Of a stretch of 64,000 nt of DNA, positions 22,561 to 33,662 are shown piece by piece. Source of the stretch: Lepeophtheirus salmonis. Its lineage: Eukaryota > Arthropoda > Copepoda > Siphonostomatoida > Caligidae. How positions within the stretch are numbered: the stretch's first letter is position 1; each line of letters begins with the position of its first letter. The notes below the pieces were generated by a model. That model did not search any database, was not told where the DNA came from, and worked only from the letters and a program-made list of their open reading frames with translations. Location of the stretch: contig NC_052141.2 in assembly GCF_016086655.4 (NCBI RefSeq), positions 6,882,001-6,946,000 on the forward strand. Reading direction: 5' to 3'. Made by a program: the position numbers and the translations under genes.

Positions 22561-23279
22561 TAAAATGAGTGCTGAATTTCATATTTTGAGATGTCAGCAC
22601 TCCAATAGCCTTAAAGCCACTCACATTCTTCATTTCTCCAAGGTCAACAACGCCGCCCATAAAATCACTAAGGATACCTTCTCAAGATTTACAGGAATTA
22701 TCCAACTGTCGCTCCAAAACTTTCACCATTCTTATTCAAATAATTAATTTACTGAGTATTTAAAGTTGAAAAACTTTGAATTTCTTTACCCCTTTTTATC
22801 TTGATCTTGAAAAAATTTAATAATATTAATTGCTGAATAAATGGAATATCCATAGTTTTTATCATAATTTAATTTGTATGCCGTCAATAGTTACTTCATG
22901 ATTTTTAACTTACAAAACCGATTACATAATAAAGTCAAAAAAAAATATCGTTATCCATACTAATTTTGAATTTTGTCAACTTTACAAATAGCAAACACTT
23001 TAGTAGAAAGTAATACCTTGAGATACGAGTGTCCTTAAACTATGAGGTTGTTTTTTTAAAGATATGAAGTGATGGGTTGCTAGTGACAAGACTCTATTCC
23101 CTTTCTAATTCATCGACGTACTTAACTACACAACTCGGTTCGACTCAAGTATGATCAACCAAGTTCTAGAAGAAAATTATACTCGTATCATGCAAATATT
23201 ATCAGAGAATTGCATATATAGTTTTATTTTATATGGTAATGGACCTGGACTTAACAACTAACAATTGGAATATTATATA
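22561..23279. other. Intergenic stretch holding repeat R1 copy 2
   Basis: Except for the repeat at 22831-22940 I recognise nothing. Confidence 0.45.
22831..22940. repeat. Dispersed repeat R1, copy 2
   Basis: It matches 8520-8627 over about 108 bases with few differences and in the same orientation. Confidence 0.65.
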
Positions 23280-24521
23280 CAGGGTGTCCACGATAAATTG
23301 GAACTACTTTAAACTTCATCCAGATCCATAATGTCGATATTCGGGGTAAATCATACTAATATAAAAGGTTGCATGAGCAATACACTATAACTTCCACCAC
23401 AATTGTTTTGACAAAAAACAATAGTCATCATGGAACAAGCAAGGAGAGACACCATCCTCGAATTGGCTCGTGCAGGACACAAGCCCTCTGCTATCTACAA
23501 GCTTCTTAACTACCCCAAGATCACGGTGCACCGGGTATTCAATGCCTGGAAGGTTGAGGGGAAAGTCTGCCCCAAGGCCCGCAACATGAGAAGTGACCAA
23601 ATCCGCACTCCCCGCTTCCTTGAAGGCCTCCGGAAGTCCATCAAGGCTTCGCCGGGGACTTCGTTGTCCAGGTTGGCCAAGAACCAAGGAGTGAGCAAGC
23701 AGCTGGTCTCCAATGCTGTGAATGAGGACTTCGGGTACAGGTCATACCCAATGGCCAAACAACACATCCTCACAGCATCCATGAAGGCCACCAGGTTCAC
23801 CAACGGTAAGCGTCTCCTCAATGACCTGAAGAGCCATGGAGGAAGAATCTTCTTCTCCGACGAGAAGAACTGGACTGTCGACAGAAGCTACAACGTCCAG
23901 AATGACAAGTGGCTTGCCAAGGAGAGAGAAGAGGTCCCTGCCGTCTTCACTACAAAGTTCCTGGCCTCCGTGATGACCCTGGGTCTCCTTTCTTCTTCAA
24001 TCCCAAGGAAAGGGTTAACGCGCTAAGGTACTGCGAAGTCATGGAGGAGTTTGTCATCCCCTGGATGAAGGATACGACCGCTGGGAGGGAGTTCTTCTTC
24101 CAACAAGACTCAGCGCCCGCACATCGCCATGAGGACCACTAACCTCTTCAACTCCCACGACATCACTTTCTGGGATCGCAACACCTGGCCCTCCACCTCA
24201 CCCGACCTCAATCTGTGTGATTACTACTGATAGGGGAAGTTGGAGAGGGAGGTGTGCAAGATCAGCCACAAGAGCATCGCGGCTCTGAAGGGCTCCATTA
24301 CGAGGGAGTGGAATGCTGTCGATTTTGCGGAAGTCATCAGGGCATGCAAATCCTTTAGGGGCAGGATGGAGAAGATGGTGGCTGTTGAGGGAGAACATGT
24401 CGAATAAATTTATTGTTTGATATCATGTCTAACTTTTTCATATTAACAAATACACTCCAAATTCCATATTTATCAAGCAGGTTGAATTTTAAGATAGTTC
24501 CAATTTATCGTGGACAGCCTG
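23280..24521 (+). mobile_element. Family A mariner, copy A1, both ends intact
   Basis: The element is 1242 bp long and flanked by TA (23278-23279 and 24522-24523). The left end starts CAGGGTGTCCACGATAAATT and the right end, read inward, starts CAGGCTGTCCACGATAAATT; the match extends for about 27 bases with one difference. One transposase gene fills the interior. This is the reference copy for family A here. Confidence 0.9.
23430..24407 (+). pseudogene. Family A (DD37D) mariner transposase, A1
   Basis: DDxD transposase for cut-and-paste transposition at TA. The start is the ATG of MEQARRDTILELARAG, shared by all four copies. N-terminal: two HTH units (GHKPSAIYKLLNYPKITVHR and LSRLAKNQGVSKQLVSNAV). 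First Asp in FFSDEKNWTVD (about 23853-23880), second in FFFQQDSAPAH, third in LNLCDY; about 37 residues separate the second and third, as in the maT group. Lesions: a deletion of about 29 bases at 23982 that removes a VICSTGEV-type segment and shifts frame, a second small frameshift at about 24115, and a TGA at about 24227 replacing Trp. Translation would stop at 24026. Not functional as read. Confidence 0.85.
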
Positions 24522-25020
24522 TATATGTATACATAAAGGACTATGCAGAAAGTACGTAGAAATACCAACAGATACCCTGAAATATTTCAAAGAAATCTTT
24601 GAAGTATATTAAAGGGATTTTTAAACCTGTCTGTTTGAAGGGTCCAACAATAGTCCCCAAAGAGTCTTCGCCCATTACAATAATTCAAAATAAATTAAAA
24701 TACAAATAGATTAGAGCAAAACAAAATTAAGTTATTTTCAGATAATTATTCTGTAGGACAAATATTAGACATATCCGAGGTAACATATAAAGGGTCCTTT
24801 TCTTGGAGGACGTGTAGACTCAAAGGAATACGGATTATGTAAAGGAATTGAGTTAGGTAATGTCATCTCTTTCAAAAAGACTTTATATATACAAAGATTT
24901 TGACATATAATTGTTGCAAACCCTGTAGGATACAATACATAAACATCAGCGAGAATTTATTTTTGCCGGTCAACTAATGGAAGACATTGTTGCAAATAGC
25001 TTTCCATCATTTTGTTAATT
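24522..25020. other. AT-rich intergenic stretch
   Basis: Nothing recognised. Confidence 0.45.
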
Positions 25021-26004
25021 GTACGATAGTCAAGATTGATTTTTGAAAAGGTGTTTGACTCTTTTTTGCATCTTCACTCTATAAAAATCCTAAAGGGAAG
25101 GATTTGGAGAATTTGCAATAAGTGTTGTTTTTTTAATGTTTGTTATCGCTGAGTAAATTAAATTAAATAAGTGGATGCAAGTAGAAATATTTTGGTTCTT
25201 ATTGATTATGTCCAGTTCAGTACAGCCTTACTGGAAAGATGTTTTAAGGAAACGTCATCAGGTACTTCGGAAGCTTTCTTTGTTATGTGAGCCCCGGAAT
25301 TCTTTAAATATTTCCAAAAGATCTTCCTGTCCTGGAGAGGATTCAGTGGAGAAGAGATAGAAAGATATTAGTTTATCTGAATAACTGTTATATATTAGGC
25401 AAAAAACGACTTTATAGTTGAAAATATTTATACTTTTATCAACTATCCAATCAACTTTTGAAAAAAATACACGCATAAGGCTATCTGAGTTCAAAGAAAA
25501 TTTAGGAATCAATTACATAATTTCTCTCAATATCCGTGGAAAAAAGTCACACAAAGTCATACATACTCTTATGAAAAGACTAATAACCTTTAATCCAGAT
25601 ACTATTTGTCTACAGTACATTAAACGTCTAGTTTCTTCTCCATGTAAAAAAAAAGTGGACTTCATACTTCCAAAGTCGTTTTTGCTATTTTACACTGACT
25701 CTCGTATAAAATGTGGACTCTTTACTGTCGTTTCAAGATTGTTGACCGTTCAAATTGATGCGCAAGAATTTTACGGAAAAAGTAAATGGCATAATATCTT
25801 AATTACTTCAGCAACATTAGAATTCTTTTTAATCAACGTGTATGGATCGAGTGAGAGAGGGTTAACTTTTTTATAAGTCATTATAAATTCCCATAAAGAA
25901 AACCTTCTAAATGTCTCATCCCTCAGTTCATGGATCGACTACGACTCCCCCTGCCTCGAAATACTTCATAAGATACAAACTTATGAACCTCCTTCATATA
26001 GTTA
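25020..26004 (+). mobile_element. L1/Tx1-like LINE relic, endonuclease region
   Basis: A degraded LINE runs at least from an ORF1-like text (25175-25360, CEPRNSLNISKRSS) through an open endonuclease N-terminus (25418-25876) to 26004, where family A mariner A2 has inserted at a TA. Short protein-like text continues behind the mariner at 27267-27330, so the LINE was probably split by the insertion. Boundaries are approximate. Confidence 0.5.
25418..25876 (+). pseudogene. LINE APE-type endonuclease N-terminal part
   Basis: This 152-codon frame is unusually open for a relic. It contains INYIISLNIRGKKSHKVI (the NhN/NIRG block that opens LINE endonucleases), LITFNPDTICLQ (the hhhLQET-type active-site block, with the E lost), IKCGLFTVVSR, and WHNILITSATLEFFLINVYG (the hhNVYG block with catalytic N). 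The first 30 codons have no match and were probably joined by frame drift. The downstream His-containing SDH block is not present before the mariner at 26005. Classified by these motifs; the residues suggest the L1/Tx1 side rather than CR1. Confidence 0.6.
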
Positions 26005-27264
26005 CAGGGTGTCCACGAACAAATTGGAACTATCTTAAGATTCAACCTGCTTGATGGAAATGGAATTTGGAGTGATTTGTTAATATGAAAAAGTTAGACA
26101 TGATATTAAACAATAAATTTATTCAACATGTCCTCCCTCAGAAGCCACCATCTTCTCCATCCTGCCCCTAAAGGATTTGCATGCCCTGATGACTTCCGCG
26201 AAATCGACAGCATTCCACTCCCTCGTAATGGAGCCCTTCAGGGCCGCGATGCTTTTGTGGCTGACCTTACACCCCTCCCTCTCCAACATCTCCTACCAGT
26301 AGTAATCACACGGATTGAGGTCGGGTGAGTTGGAGGGCCAGGTGTTGCGATCCTAGAAAGTGATGTCGTGGGAGTTGAAGAGGTCAGTGGTCCTCATGGC
26401 GATGTGTGCAGGCACTGAGTCTTGTTGGAATATGAACTCCCTCCCAGCTGCCGTATCCTTCATCCAGGGGATGACGAACTCCTCCATGACTTGGCAGTAC
26501 CTTATCGCGTTAACCCTTTCCTTGGGATTGAAGAAGAAAGGAGGCATCACCTCACCGGTGCTGCAGATGATACCAGGACGGGAACTTTGTGGGGAAGACC
26601 GCTGGGGCCTTTTCTCTCTCCTTGGCAAGCCATCTGTCATTCTGGACGTTGTAGTTTCTGTCAACAGTCCAGTTCTTCTCGTCGGAGAGTAAGATGATTC
26701 TTCCTCCATGGCTCTTCAGGTCATTGAGGAGACGCTTACCGTTGGTGAGCCTGGTGGCCTCCATGGATGCCGTGAGCATGTGTTGTTTGGCCATTTGGTA
26801 TGACCTGTACCAGAGGTCCTCATTCACAGCCTTGGAGACCAGCTGCTTGCTCACTCCACGGTTCTTGGCCAACCTAGACAAGGAAGTCCCGTCGAAGCAT
26901 TGATGGACTTTCGGAGGCCTTCAAGGAAGCAGGAGTGCGGATTCGGTCACTTCTCATGTTGTTAACCTTGCTGCAGACGTTCCCCTCAACCTCCCAGGCA
27001 TTGAAGACCCGGCACCCCTTGGTCTTGGGGTATTTAAGAAGCTTGTAGATAGTTGAGGGCTTGTGTCGCGCGCGAGCCAATTCGAGGATGGCGTCTCTCC
27101 TTGCTTGTTCCATGATGACTATTGTTTGTTATCAAAACAATTATGGTGGAAGTTATACTGTATTGTTCACCCAACTTTTTAAATTAGTAGGATTTAACCC
27201 CGAATATCCACATTATGGATCTGGATGAAGTTTAAAGTAGTTTCAATTTATCGTGGACACCCTT
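26005..27264 (-). mobile_element. Family A mariner, copy A2
   Basis: 1260 bp flanked by TA at 26003-26004 and 27265-27266. The left end begins CAGGGTGTCCACGA with an altered ACAAATTGG following; the right end reads inward AAGGGTGTCCACGATAAATT, so its first base is changed. The transposase reads on the minus strand. It has inserted into a LINE relic. Confidence 0.9.
26119..27113 (-). pseudogene. Family A mariner transposase, A2
   Basis: Same gene as at 23430, starting MEQARRDAILELAR at 27113 and ending GGHVE-stop at 26119-26121. Frameshifts near 26910 (in the segment between the HTH units) and near 26575, where part of the segment after TKFP is disturbed, split it into three open pieces: 27113-26874, 26881-26552 and 26709-26353. 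The catalytic blocks LLSDEKNWTVD, FIFQQDSVPAH and SPDLNPCDY are all still readable, the last behind a Trp-to-stop at about 26355. Non-functional as read. Confidence 0.85.
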
Positions 27265-27429
27265 TAGACCTTCCATTTATTTTCATAATCCTTCAAGGTG
27301 CTAATTGTCCAAATATCTTGAAAAAGTCGAAATAATATATATTCCTTATACAAGGTGCGAAGAGAAACAGGGATGGTAAAACTGAAGTGAGGGGTATTAG
27401 TAATTATAGACGATCACAGGTAAGAGTAA

Positions 27430-27523
27430 TGACGTCATTTATTTCTTCTTCCTTAGGTCTGAACAATATATCCACAGATCGGGTTTCCAGTCCTACTCAC
27501 TATTTTAGACTATGATGACGTCA
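27430..27523. promoter_or_regulatory. Two TGACGTCA palindromes, 86 bp apart
   Basis: TGACGTCA (consensus CREB/ATF site) occurs at 27430-27437 and 27516-27523, each followed by TTTATT. No gene start is visible nearby, so a regulatory role is speculative. Confidence 0.2.
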
Positions 27524-27554
27524 TTTATTATTCAAAAACACCATAAATCCTTTA

Positions 27555-27737
27555 TATCCGTGTCCTATCCATCATAAGGCCTGCACTGTCCTTTACTCAA
27601 ATATCAACAACCTCAAGTCCACTTTCAACCAGCACTGGGATGTCATGTCCGAGGACTACATCCACAATGGGTGCAATGCAATCCATGCCTGCTTGGAACC
27701 CATCATTGCTACCAAGGGGGGCTACATCGATGATTAG
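27555..27737 (+). pseudogene. Mariner transposase C-terminal fragment
   Basis: The open stretch from 27570 reads HHKACTVLYSNINNLKSTFN, QHWDVMSEDYIHNGCNAIHA, then CLEPIIATKGGYIDD and TAG at 27735-27737. This is a standard mariner ending (ESKAC..RH.N...LK.....W..M.EDYI...C..F..RhE.II..KGGYI). It resembles the tail of family C but I could not confirm that it is the same family. Nothing of the upstream catalytic part is seen. Confidence 0.65.
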
Positions 27738-29435
27738 GGCAGCCAAGACATTTATTAGTTATTCTTATTTTATTGGTATGCCCTATTATACAACTGGTTG
27801 CTGAAATACATATTGAGAAAGTTTCTAGATTGAAAGTGTAAAGATTTTTTTGCCTGCAGGAGGTTAAGAGGTTGCAATAATTGAATTTCAATTATTCGAG
27901 AAAGAGAAAATATGAGGTACGGGTAAACTTTTACAATGTACCCAAATATTCATTTAAATTGACCTTTACATCGGAGGAATAACGAAAGTAAAAGGGTTTT
28001 TTGACAAGAAGAAGAGAAAAAATAGAGTATATTTGAACGTCAATGCGCTTCAGCTCTCGAAGCAGAACTTAGCATATATATACTTTATTGTCGCACAAAA
28101 CTTCTACATATTCCCGAATTTCATTTCATTTTCCTTCTCCTCTCCTTTTTTTTTTTTTTTCTCTCCTTTTCTTTTCTCTCTTTTTTTTTTCTTCCGTCTA
28201 CCTCCCCCCCCTCTCCTTTCCTTTCATACCATAAATGAAAGCAAAATCTGCCAAAAACACAGCCATTTATATTTATAATTATTATATATTCAAGACCATA
28301 TATACATACTTAGACAACGAGGGAAAAACAACGTCTCACAACCAGTGCGTGACTGAGCTCCGTTGAAGGAACAGATAATAAAATAAATAAAGCCTCAAAT
28401 GTGCGTTCACCTCTGTGGTAAAAGTCCATGTCTTTTATAACATCCCACTTTTTGTAACAAATATAATTCAAAAAAAAAAAAAAAAAAGTCAGCAAAGGAG
28501 AAGAAAAAGAAGAGAAGAAATATATTATATATATATAAAAAATGTGAGTATTTTGAATTGAATGATTGAAAGGGGGGGGAGATGAAAGAGAGTCGACAAA
28601 TTTATATAACAATTTCTCTTAATACGAAAAAAAAATCCAGAAGACTGAATATATATTTTGAATCATCTCGTGACACTGTGTGATCAGTACTTTGTAGGGT
28701 CCATAGATTGAAAAAGTTGTAGTCCAATCAAAAAAATGCAGTCCTTTCATATTGCATGACTCGTGGTATCTTTTTTTTTTCTTATAGGTTTGTTATATCA
28801 TCACGTGATACTTTGCTTGAGTAATGGGCTGTACAAAGTTTGACAAGAAATAATGTAAATTAATAATAGAAGGTTTAATAGGTTAAATTTTGATTTTGTG
28901 GCCCGTCAACATTAAAGCAAGCTAGAAGGATTTTTGTTTTCAAAATTGAGTTGTGATTGGATATATTGTTATTTTTTGAGCAAATCATTGTTAATTTCTA
29001 TCAACCAATGAAACTTAAAGTTGCGAAAGTTCATTGTCACAGTAAATAAATGAGGGATTGATAGATTTTGATTTGGAAAGTCAAATCGGGTCGAATCTAA
29101 GTATTTAATGTCATATAATGGTCCTAAACTGTAGTTAAAATTTGTGTACATCTTAAATCATCCCAGTAGTTTGGTTATCAAACCTAAAATTGACTGTATA
29201 AACAGATATATGAATTAAAAAATATAGTGGATTGTTTCGTTCTCCTGATTTTTGAAATTATTTTTATGTTGGTGTGCATCAATTATACTTTATGACGGAA
29301 AAAAACTTTAATAAATAAAAAAAGGCTTCTTCGTTTTTTTTATTCCATGAGTTCCAAATCTCATGACAATGTATGAAATGATGATAAAAGGGAGATTTTC
29401 CAAAGCTGGTATCAATGTGCTTCTTTTTCTTTTTT
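27738..29435. other. Low-complexity intergenic stretch
   Basis: It holds a strongly polypyrimidine tract (about 28125-28225, T/C only over long runs, including a run of C), a run of about 18 A (28468-28486) and a short G run (28572-28579). Open frames across these runs are artefacts of composition. Confidence 0.5.
28125..28225 (+). repeat. Polypyrimidine (C/T) low-complexity tract
   Basis: About 100 bases consist almost only of T and C, with T runs of 15 and 10 and a C run of 8. It could form unusual DNA structure, but no function is shown. Confidence 0.8.
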
Positions 29436-29439
29436 TAAA

Positions 29440-29640
29440 GTTCCTTTAATTCGTCAGATGGAGTTACACTAATTAAGTATCAGGAAACATTATAGTGCGA
29501 CATTTACTCCATCTGACTAAGGAATCTTCTTTTAAGTCCTTATACATGGTCTATATTTCCTTCTCTAGGAACAACCGGGGCGCGAACCTATGCAAATTGA
29601 ATTCGAAAGAATAATTTATTCTGATTTTACATTTGAAGAA
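29440..29640 (-). repeat. tRNA-derived SINE-like repeat, copy 2
   Basis: The B-box-like GGTTCGCGCCC lies at 29588-29578 on the minus strand. From there to about 29450 the minus strand matches copy 1 (1145-1020), with shared words such as ATAGGTTCGCGCCC / GTAGGTTCGCGCCC, AAGATTCC and ATGGAG. The A box is not recognisable here. The plus strand also carries a local inverted repeat (CAGATGGAG at 29456 and CTCCATCTG at 29508). Confidence 0.5.
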
Positions 29641-29684
29641 AGAACACATAAGTTTAAAGTAATCACTAGTGAGTGAAAGATATC

Positions 29685-29785
29685 CTAGCTGCTCGCAGCA
29701 CATTCAATGACTCGTTATGACAACTAAGCTGTTTTTCTCGGAAACATTCTTCAAATTGACAGGGTGACAACTTTCAAAATTATTT
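29685..29785. repeat. Dispersed repeat R2, copy 1
   Basis: It matches 31365-31465: TAGCTGC.C.CA, then CAATGACTCGTTATGACA, AACATT.TTCAAATTG and ACTTTCA in the same order. It sits immediately beside SINE-like copy 2 and may be part of a larger element. Confidence 0.55.
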
Positions 29786-29934
29786 TAATCTATGTTTGTA
29801 CCTAGGCTTATGAAAATTGTGTCAATCTTTGTGAGTGTAAATCAATTAGAAAACTACGTGTTGTCAATTTCGATAGACAACATTTTTGTAGACAGAGATC
29901 AGCATATAAATTAAAATGGTGTTCCTTGCTTGCT

Positions 29935-30110
29935 AATGTTAATTTTAATTTTTGTGAATAACTATAAATTTTTGACTTTTTTTAACAAAAAGTTTATTAT
30001 ATGAAGTTTAATTTTTGAAATTTTTTGTGAATAGCTGTGAATTTTTGAATTTTTTTCCAAAAAAGGGTGAAATTTTTTAATTTTTTCTTAGAAAAAAGTA
30101 TGAATTTGGT
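29935..30110. repeat. Degenerate T-rich tandem repeat, locus 2
   Basis: Units of the form AATTTTTTGTGAATAGCTGTG followed by AATTTTTGAA and TTTTTTCC.AAAAA repeat about every 50 bases. The same unit occurs at 11160-11390 and 51170-51600. Confidence 0.5.
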
Positions 30111-32097
30111 ATCAAATCATATGTTTTTCGGGGTAAACGGCTTGAATTTGATGGTATAATCGTGTAAAACTAAGGAAAAACAATGATTTTCAATGTTTAT
30201 ATATTAAATTTGCATGGTTGAATTAAAGTCCAAGGAAGTAACAAACATAAATACATATTTCTTAGTGGAAGATGGATATCTTGAACAAATTAAAAATATA
30301 TTACTTTCAAAATTTCGTGCCATCCTTCATCTTGAAATCGGGTCTCAAACTTATCCCTCTCGAAACATAAAAAAAAACTCATGATATTTACAACAGTGAT
30401 GATCACTATAGAAAATATAGTGCTGCTTCTTCACTAATGGGTTTGAATTTTCATAATATGGAGAAAAAAAAATAAGAAGAGCGATAATATTTTGCAGATT
30501 ATCAATAGATACTTTTTTTTAAATTTATACTCAAGAGAATTTCGACTATAATTATCACAATCCTTTGTTAAACTCCACAATACATCCTTAATGTTACTCG
30601 CATTCATAAGCAGGCCCATTCGGGGTTACATTTTATAATAACAATTTTTATCTTCAAGAGATAAAAAAATATTATAAGTAGTGATGTAAATCTGGTGTAT
30701 TTTGTAAATAATAAAACTAATAAATTCTTTTATCAGTTTGTATTCATTTGCATAAAATGAATGTTCCTCAGTGTAATCAAAACAATAAATTTTCTTTTCC
30801 TTAGCCGTTTTCCTTATTATTTAAGTTCTGAGTAATCAACCTAATTTTTTCTAAAACTTTCATTTATATTCAAACCTGATTGATATTTACTAAAAAAAAA
30901 AAAAATTACACAGGAAGTAACCCTGAAAATTTGTTATGGAATTATAATTGTAAGTCTTTGTGGCACTCAGAGATGAATTGATGATCGACATCAAAGTAAT
31001 TCTGCCAATGTCAATATTAAATCCCTTCTCCATCTTCACCCTCGTTAGAGCTAATCTATTGAAAGGTCATGACAGCAAATCTTCTCTTCTCCAAGGCATT
31101 CTTTCAATTGTCAGGGTTACCAAATTGATTTTCGGTTTCTTTTTTAATAGCTTACCCAAAATAATACATACGACTTTCATCACTAATGATCAGTGTTTAA
31201 CTATATACTTTATTGGAGGCGCGTGTTCTAGGTCATATTTTATACAACTCTATCATTACCCCCCACCTGCGTATAGGAGAAAAATCTTAGTCACGACCTT
31301 GAAATCGTCACACATTTTATTTATGCCCAATAAACAGGGTGGGATTTGCGTTTATTTATCTACTCTCTTAGCTGCACACAACTAAATTTAATGACTCGTT
31401 ATGACATCTAATCGTCTCTTTTCTCAAACATTATTCAAATTGTCAGACTGACCACTTTCATTTTCTGTTCATTTACCATATTAGGTCATATTATGTTTAA
31501 CTATGTTATGGACATTATTTTGGCAGCAAAGGACAAAAAGCACAAAGTCTAATCTTATCCCTTTTTGCAAACCCTCAAATATCATCTTATAACAACAATC
31601 ATAGCTTCATTTTAGGGATAAATGATTCCATTTGATCTGTGCTTTATTGTATCTATTAGACTGTGCATTAGCCCCTCTTTAGTTTTTCTTTCTTGAGCAT
31701 ACATTTTTAAACATGTACTCAAGAAATTTTCGAATATGTTCACATCCCTGGTGATAACAGATTTAAACTCATTTGAAAGAAACTCTGTAGTATAATATAT
31801 ATAACTTTTTTTTTTCATTTCCCTTTTTTAGATTGTTAAAAGAGAAAAGTTTAAAATAGTTTATTATTATTGTATATTATACATATAATATTTTATAACA
31901 TTTTTATGTATGTAAATAGAAAAAGCATTTGATCCGTTTTGTTATTTAAGGAGTGATGAAATAATAATCCCTAGTCAAATGAAAGCTTTGAAACAGAAAA
32001 TTCTTTATGCAAAAATCTACCACTACTTATTCAAAAAAAAAAAAAAAAAAATCCTAATAAAAACAAGGAATTATTCTCAAACTTTTTTTTCATTTGT
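30111..32097. other. AT-rich stretch without recognised genes
   Basis: The 141-codon frame at 30960-31385 on the plus strand has no motif, no repeat relationship and no splice context that I can support. Repeat R2 copy 2 lies at 31365-31465, and a 19-base A run lies at 32033-32051. Confidence 0.4.
31365..31465. repeat. Dispersed repeat R2, copy 2
   Basis: It matches 29685-29785 in the same orientation, for about 100 bases with numerous differences. Confidence 0.55.
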
Positions 32098-32143
32098 AAA
32101 CCAGATTTTTTCCGAACGTTTTTTGAGAAGGCATCATATATAA
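32098..32143 (+). repeat. Target-site duplication, left of LINE copy 2
   Basis: AAACCAGATTTTTTCCGAAC and GAAGGCATCA in this stretch recur in the same order at 37711-37755, just behind the LINE's A-rich 3' tail. A direct repeat of about 45 bp at both LINE ends fits a long target-site duplication; the copies have diverged at roughly one base in five. Confidence 0.6.
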
Positions 32144-32268
32144 TAAAAAAATTATGCACAATTAGTTCCGTTCGTATATAGTCAGTGAGGGTTTTTCTTT
32201 TCTGATATTAATATCATTATTATATTTTTTTCTATATATTCCGGAGGAAAGTAGGATAGGCATTTATT

Positions 32269-33660
32269 ATGAATGAGAATCCGACTGATCGTCCTCCTGA
32301 CTACAACCACTCCTTAATTAAGACTAAAATGTCTTATGTAAAGGCTTTATCGAAAAGTGGTAAAAATATATACGATGCCGTTAAAAGAATTAATCTAATC
32401 TCTACGTTTAAGTGGGAAACGTTTATTATCTCTTTAACTGAAGAAGATAACGATCGTGTATTTAATATTGTAAACATGAAACGTCTTGAAGTGTAGAATG
32501 CTGCACTTCATTTTGGCTTTACGGAGGATGAAATCGCCGGTGCTCAAGCACACTATGCCTTTGGGTACGCTTCTTTCTATACAAAAACTTCAAGGGACGC
32601 GTGTCCACGTTTGTAAGTGCTTAAAAAAAAGCTTTGTCACAAAAATTGAAGGCTCTAATGGTCAAATGAAATGGGTATGCATGAGGATCAAAGACTTTGC
32701 AAACATTTAACTGAATGTTTGGAAAAAATATAAAATTACCTGCCAACACCTTTAAGCGGGTTGAGGATGAAAAACAACAACTTGGGGATTGGATAGGGAG
32801 ATTTTTTGAAGTTATTAACTCATACCCAGAACCTAGCCCAGTGAGGCTGAAAAAAAATTCAAAAACTACAAGTCTGTTTGGAGATCATCAAACTATACCT
32901 TTGAGGTTATTGGAGACCCGTCGAATATCCCTCAAATTATTACTGTTGATGGCAGCTTGGTTCACTTAAGGTTTAATGGAGTCCATCAGCAGTGTTAGAA
33001 ATACTTGCGATTATTGAATATAGATCTGTTTTCATACAAAAATCTACTCTTCTTCGGGAAATAGAGTTGTCTAGAGCTACAATGTAGAAAAATAAATTTA
33101 CTGCCAATAAGCATATTACTACAACGACAAATAAAGATGCTAATAGTACAAATGAAAGTGTTCCTATATCCTTAAAATCACTCCAGGAGATTGACAGCAA
33201 CTGTGTTAGTGCTATTGATGACGAAGCTGAGGCTCAGTTATCTTAGGTGTCAGATGTTCTCACTGAATCACCTCATAAAGCAGTTGGGACTAATGATCAC
33301 GAAACTGTGACTCAAGATGAGCATGAAGGGGAATTATCATCTCAGGGTAGTATCAAGGAGAAGGAACAACTTATTACAATTAATAAGTCCTAAAGTAGAA
33401 ATTTGGTGTCTACACGTGTAGAGAAATTCAGTACGTGTTTATCTGGGGAATTAGAAATGAATGAATAAATGTAAGTATTGATAAACCAAGCAAAAGACAC
33501 AATCAAAAGTGATATTTCATCAAGAAACCCCAATGGTGATGGGTCTGAAGAAAATATTATTCTGTGTAGTTCAAGATCTGCCTCCAATACAAAAAGATTT
33601 GCTTTAGAATCTCAAATGGCCACAGAAGGTAATGACCAACCCCAAAAGTTATTTAGAGAA
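32269..33660 (+). pseudogene. LINE ORF1-like (nucleic-acid-binding) region
   Basis: It starts at an ATG with MNENPTDRPPDYNHSLIKTK and stays open for 75 codons, continues out of frame as LHFGFTEDEIAGAQAHYAFG, then FVTKIEGSNGQMKWVCM, TFKRVEDEKQQLGDWIG, and a block equivalent to SSNYTFEVIGDPSNIP (32887-32935). Where copy 1 keeps a CCHC zinc knuckle, this copy has lost the cysteines (position about 32990). The following 33000-33660 is acidic/Ser-rich text. Such an N-terminal protein with a zinc knuckle would bind element RNA in LINEs of this type. At least five frame breaks are present. Confidence 0.5.
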
Positions 33661-33662
33661 TC

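Noticed and set aside
28033..28278. Phe/Pro-rich 81-codon frame
   Set aside because: Produced by the polypyrimidine tract.
30960..31385. 141-codon open frame on the plus strand
   Set aside because: No motif, no homology I recognise, no start or splice context, and it overlaps repeat R2. Length alone is not enough in AT-rich DNA with few GC-rich stop-free stretches.
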